Shown here: positions 7,346 to 8,945 of the stretch, piece after piece | How the letters are laid out: each line of letters starts with the position of its first letter | Numbering within the stretch: position 1 is the first letter of the stretch | Source of the DNA: URNF01 sp045531495 | Lineage (GTDB): Bacteria; Bacillota; Clostridia; Oscillospirales; Acutalibacteraceae | Reading direction: 5' to 3' | Length of the DNA stretch: 8,945 bases | Assembly: GCA_045531495.1 (NCBI GenBank) | Contig: JAZSED010000130.1 | Location: 1 to 8,945 of the forward strand | Translations under genes and position numbers: made by a program | The notes under the pieces: generated by a model | Told to the model about the DNA's origin: nothing | Database searches by the model: none | The model's input: the letters and a program-made list of their open reading frames with translations, nothing else

Positions 7346-7570
7346 TTATATAAGAAGAAAGCCGAGCAATGCCAGCAACGGCTGATTGCCGCCGTTTTGG
7401 GACAGCATCAGCATCAACAGCAGCAACAAAAAGCGGTCGTCGGTTTGTTTGGGCTTGTCGGGTTGCCCCTCGCCGTAGGTGGGGGCGTTGCCCAGCAGAC
7501 GCTGTGACCGTTCGTGCATTTCCCGCACGCGTTTTTCTGCCGCTTGCAGGGCGGCGGTGTCGGTATCCAC
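7346..7570 (-). CDS. Small uncharacterised protein with hydrophobic C-terminus (third gene of cluster)
   Basis: I do not recognise this 74-residue product. The N-terminal half (residues 5-26) is charged and helical in character, roughly ALQAAEKRVREMHERSQRLL. A polar Gly/Pro/Lys linker covers residues 27-45. The C-terminus is strikingly leucine-rich: RFLLLLLMLMLS (46-57), a QNGGNQ turn, then PLLALLGFLLI to the end. Two hydrophobic stretches of about ten residues joined by a Gly/Asn turn suggest a short membrane-inserted hairpin rather than a classical transmembrane helix; this is inference. The start is GTG, placed directly after the TAG stop of the gene before it with no spacing, and AGGGGGTG (7577-7584) lies 6 nt upstream inside that gene. 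This implies translational coupling. The 94-codon overlapping frame from 7616 is Arg/Gly-rich and lacks such a site, so it is a shadow. Confidence 0.65.
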   Translation of the reverse strand: MDTDTAALQAAEKRVREMHERSQRLLGNAPTYGEGQPDKPKQTDDRFLLLLLMLMLSQNGGNQPLLALLGFLLI

Positions 7571-7936
7571 CTACAACACCCCCTGTTCCTTTAATATATT
7601 GGCAAGACGCAACCATTTTAGAATTTCCATAGCATCGTCTAACCGTTTTTGACGGTCTCCGTGCAGATACGGACGGAGCGCGGAGAGTAATTTGGTGCTG
7701 TCATCCTCTTTTTGCATGGCGGAGAGCAATGGTGCGGCTTTGGTAAGCAGGGAAAGGTCGGGTGCCGCTGCTTTGGGCGGTGCAGGTGCTTTCGTGCCCA
7801 GCAACCCGTCGAGCAGGGCGGCAGTGTCGGTGTTTTCTCCTAAAATGCCTTGTAACTGTCCCGCCGCTTCTTGCAATTTTTGCATACCGTCGGGGGAGGA
7901 CAGTAAACTTTGCAGTTTTTCGCTGATGTCCGCCAT
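7571..7936 (-). CDS. Uncharacterised helical protein (second gene of cluster)
   Basis: A 121-residue soluble protein with no signal peptide or membrane segment that I cannot assign. Residues 1-47 are predicted helical and open with ISEKLQSLLSSPDGMQKLQEAAGQ, followed by an Ala/Pro-rich linker (48-59, APAPPKAAAP-like). The second half (60-121) holds helical segments DLSLLTKAAPLLSAM, then DDSTKLLSALRPYLHGDRQKRLDDAMEILKWLRLANIL. From memory, segments like LLxALRPYLxxxRxxRxDxAxxIL recur in hypothetical proteins of clostridia, but I cannot confirm this. Its N-terminal SPDGMQKLQ segment resembles the C-terminal SPQVKAMLENLLG of the upstream gene product. The ATG is 1 nt after the upstream stop, with GGAGA 8 nt before it; its own stop abuts the next start. 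It acts presumably with both neighbours. Confidence 0.75.
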   Translation of the reverse strand: MADISEKLQSLLSSPDGMQKLQEAAGQLQGILGENTDTAALLDGLLGTKAPAPPKAAAPDLSLLTKAAPLLSAMQKEDDSTKLLSALRPYLHGDRQKRLDDAMEILKWLRLANILKEQGVL

Positions 7937-7937
7937 A

Positions 7938-8171
7938 TCATTTGTCTCCGAGCAGGTTTTCGAGCATTGCTTTTACTTGCGGGGATTGCAAAAGTGCGTC
8001 GGGGTTGCCGCCGAGCATCCCTTCGAATTTGCGTTGGGCTTCGGGAGATAGTCCCAAATGTGACGTGTCGCCCGTCTGCACTGTTTTTGCGAGTTCTTCT
8101 TCCGAAACGCCGAGCTTGGCAGAGGCGAATTGCAGTAAGGCCGATAATTGTTGCGGGGTCAGATTTGCCAT
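7938..8171 (-). CDS. Small uncharacterised helical protein (first gene of cluster)
   Basis: A 77-residue soluble protein of unknown function. Residues 4-19 (LTPQQLSALLQFASAK) and 20-31 (LGVSEEELAKTV) look like two helices with a helix-cap SEEE. A Gly/Thr-rich turn follows, then LSPEAQRKFEGMLGGNPDALL and SPQVKAMLENLLG at the C-terminus. The repeated Asn/Ser-Pro helix starts recall STI1-like helical repeats, but that is only a resemblance. In-frame ATG codons at 8180 and 8177 are ruled out because the ribosome binding site AAAGGA (8180-8185 on the minus strand) leaves them no spacing; ATG at 8171 has 8 nt. It leads the three-gene cluster, transcribed away from the phosphoesterase gene. I could not find a convincing minus-strand promoter in the short 8172-8227 spacer. 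Confidence 0.75.
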   Translation of the reverse strand: MANLTPQQLSALLQFASAKLGVSEEELAKTVQTGDTSHLGLSPEAQRKFEGMLGGNPDALLQSPQVKAMLENLLGDK

Positions 8172-8192
8172 AACCATCATCCTTTATACAGT
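8165..8192 (+). promoter_or_regulatory. Possible promoter for the phosphoesterase gene
   Basis: TTGCCA (8165-8170, 5/6 match to the -35) and TACAGT (8187-8192, 4/6 match to the -10) are 16 nt apart and would start transcription near 8199. The -35 lies within the start of the divergent cluster gene. It is a weak call, made because the spacer offers no better one. Confidence 0.35.
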
Positions 8193-8227
8193 GATGATAA
8201 ACTTTATGAATGAAAGGGGCGCTTTAT

Positions 8228-8686
8228 GTGCGCGTTTTGATTTTTTCCGATTCTCACGGCGACGGTCACGCCTTGCGTGATGTGTTGTTGCGCCACCCCG
8301 ATATCACCACCGTCATTCATCTGGGTGACGGCGCACGGGAAGCGGAGGATGCAGCAGAACAGTTTCCCAATTATACCTTTTATATAGTACGCGGTAATTG
8401 CGACTATGTAGGTTTGGCACCCGACAGTCGCTTTGAAACGATAGGGGGCAAAAAGATATTCTTAACCCACGGCCACCGCTTCAACGTGAAGTTCGGCTTG
8501 TACACCTACGACTGTGCCGCACGCGAACGCGGGGCGGACGTGGCACTGTTCGGGCACACCCATCAGCCATTTGAGGATTATAATGACGGTATGTATCTTT
8601 TCAACCCCGGTTCTCTCCGAAACGGCAGTTACGGCATTATGGATGTGTCTGCCGCAGGGGTTATGTTGCGGCATCTTAAGAGGTAA
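8228..8686 (+). CDS. YfcE/MJ0936-family metallophosphoesterase
   Basis: A 152-residue calcineurin-like phosphoesterase. All metal-binding motifs of the family are present: Asp8 and His10 in FSDSHGDG, Asp34 in HLGDG, Asn57 in RGNCD, His81 in THGH, and His110 and His112 in FGHTH. NPGS at 126-129 is the usual closing motif. Members are cytoplasmic, bind two divalent metals (often Mn) and hydrolyse phosphodiesters in vitro; the physiological substrate is generally unsettled. The length is normal for the family. The start is taken as GTG at 8228, giving MRVLIFSDSHG as in homologues, with AAAGGGG (8213-8219) 8 nt upstream. The longer ATG at 8210 adds six residues and has no ribosome binding site. 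It is divergent from the small-gene cluster. No intrinsic terminator is visible after it before the strong promoter at 8774. Confidence 0.93.
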   Translation: MRVLIFSDSHGDGHALRDVLLRHPDITTVIHLGDGAREAEDAAEQFPNYTFYIVRGNCDYVGLAPDSRFETIGGKKIFLTHGHRFNVKFGLYTYDCAARERGADVALFGHTHQPFEDYNDGMYLFNPGSLRNGSYGIMDVSAAGVMLRHLKR

Positions 8687-8729
8687 AAACACAGTATATT
8701 GTTGTCATAAAACCGCCCAACCACAAGTC

Positions 8730-8769
8730 AAAAAAACTTCTTAAAAAAGTTTGAAAAAAATTAAAAAAA
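8730..8769 (+). promoter_or_regulatory. A-tract UP-element-like region
   Basis: Four runs of six or seven A residues (8730-8736, 8743-8748, 8754-8760, 8763-8769) lie directly upstream of the -35, with centres about 9-12 nt apart, near one helical turn. This is typical of rRNA promoter upstream elements that bind the RNA polymerase alpha subunit or bend DNA. A weak AT-rich inverted repeat (8734-8739 with 8747-8752) lies within it but has no U tract. Confidence 0.6.
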
Positions 8770-8773
8770 GGTG

Positions 8774-8802
8774 TTGACAAAACGGAAAATGGGTGGTATT
8801 AT
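8774..8802 (+). promoter_or_regulatory. Near-consensus sigma-A promoter, probably of an rRNA operon
   Basis: A perfect -35 TTGACA (8774-8779) and a -10 TATTAT (8797-8802, 5/6) are spaced by exactly 17 nt. It is the strongest promoter in the window and is preceded by A-tracts. The start site should be near 8809, just where the first leader hairpin begins. Confidence 0.85.
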
Positions 8803-8808
8803 AGCAAA

Positions 8809-8945
8809 GCTGTCTCGCAAGAGACGGCGCAGGACCTTGAAAATTAAACAACGAGACAAGAACACTTTACCCGTTAATTCACATCGAAAGATGCAAGTGG
8901 GTGAGAGGCCCACGAAACACAGACGCATAGCGTCGATGAGTCAAC
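8809..8945 (+). ncRNA. Structured leader, probably the 5' leader of a 16S rRNA operon (3' end outside window)
   Basis: From the predicted start site to the right edge there is no convincing coding frame. An 8-bp hairpin with a GCAA loop (8809-8816 with 8821-8828, one T-G wobble) is first. CCTTGAAAATTAAACAAC (8835-8852) follows, closely resembling the boxA-like antitermination and processing segment upstream of clostridial 16S genes. Three more small hairpins come next: CATC-GAAA-GATG (8882-8893), GTGGG/CCCAC (8897-8901 with 8909-8913) and GACGC-ATA-GCGTC (8922-8934). The 16S 5' end (AGAGTTTGATC motif) is not reached within the window. An alternative is a riboswitch leader of another gene, but no T-box or known riboswitch core was recognised. 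Confidence 0.65.

Noticed and set aside
7335..7352. AT palindrome TATATAAT-GT-ATTATATA overlapping the end of the third cluster gene
   Set aside because: Arms are only A and T, so RNA structure would be weak and chance symmetry in AT-rich spacer DNA is likely. It sits beside the real GC-rich terminator and needs no separate function.
8809..8828. Leader hairpin considered as a transcription terminator or attenuator
   Set aside because: No U tract follows the stem (the sequence continues GCAGGACC), so it is more likely a 5' structural element.
8936..8945. Possible protein start ATG AGT CAA at the right edge
   Set aside because: No ribosome binding site precedes it, and the region fits a non-coding structured leader.

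Overview
The window looks like a chromosomal segment from an anaerobic Gram-positive clostridium, most likely an Oscillospiraceae/Ruminococcaceae-type gut Firmicute. The grounds are strong AGGAGG-type ribosome binding sites, a lipoprotein signal, a YfhO-family envelope protein, moderately GC-rich codon use with AT-rich spacers, and an rRNA-type promoter and leader at the right edge. No phage, transposon, CRISPR array or tRNA is visible. The family-level taxonomy is an inference from overall character, not from a marker gene.

Layout. (1) Positions 1-281 hold the 3' part of a small XRE/Cro-type DNA-binding regulator. It converges on a large minus-strand gene (327-3314) encoding a 995-residue polytopic YfhO-family membrane protein. 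A perfect 15-bp hairpin with A and T tracts separates them and can terminate both. (2) A divergent promoter region (3315-3441) separates yfhO from a plus-strand gene with S1 RNA-binding repeats (3442-4362), which ends in a clear intrinsic terminator. (3) A well-formed promoter at 4402-4430 drives a lipoprotein oligopeptide-type solute-binding protein (4463-6067). After a 30-nt gap with no terminator comes an NADP-type isocitrate dehydrogenase of the eukaryote-like class (6098-7300), so the two are probably co-transcribed. An interrupted palindrome (6069-6083) lies just before the icd ribosome binding site. (4) Converging on icd is a tightly packed minus-strand cluster of three small genes (8171 down to 7346) that I do not recognise. 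Their gaps are 1 nt and 0 nt, so they are almost certainly translated as a unit. A GC-rich hairpin with a T-tract on the minus-strand side ends it. (5) Divergent from that cluster is a YfcE/MJ0936-type metallophosphoesterase (8228-8686). (6) The last 260 bases hold A-tracts, a near-consensus sigma-A promoter and a structured non-coding leader containing an rRNA-type boxA-like segment. A 16S rRNA gene probably begins just beyond the window.

Most genes are housekeeping or envelope functions on separate transcription units. The three-gene small-protein cluster is the least explained part and the best candidate for something undescribed. Several starts were moved from the longest possible ORF on ribosome-binding-site evidence: icd to 6098, the first cluster gene to 8171, and the phosphoesterase to a GTG at 8228.
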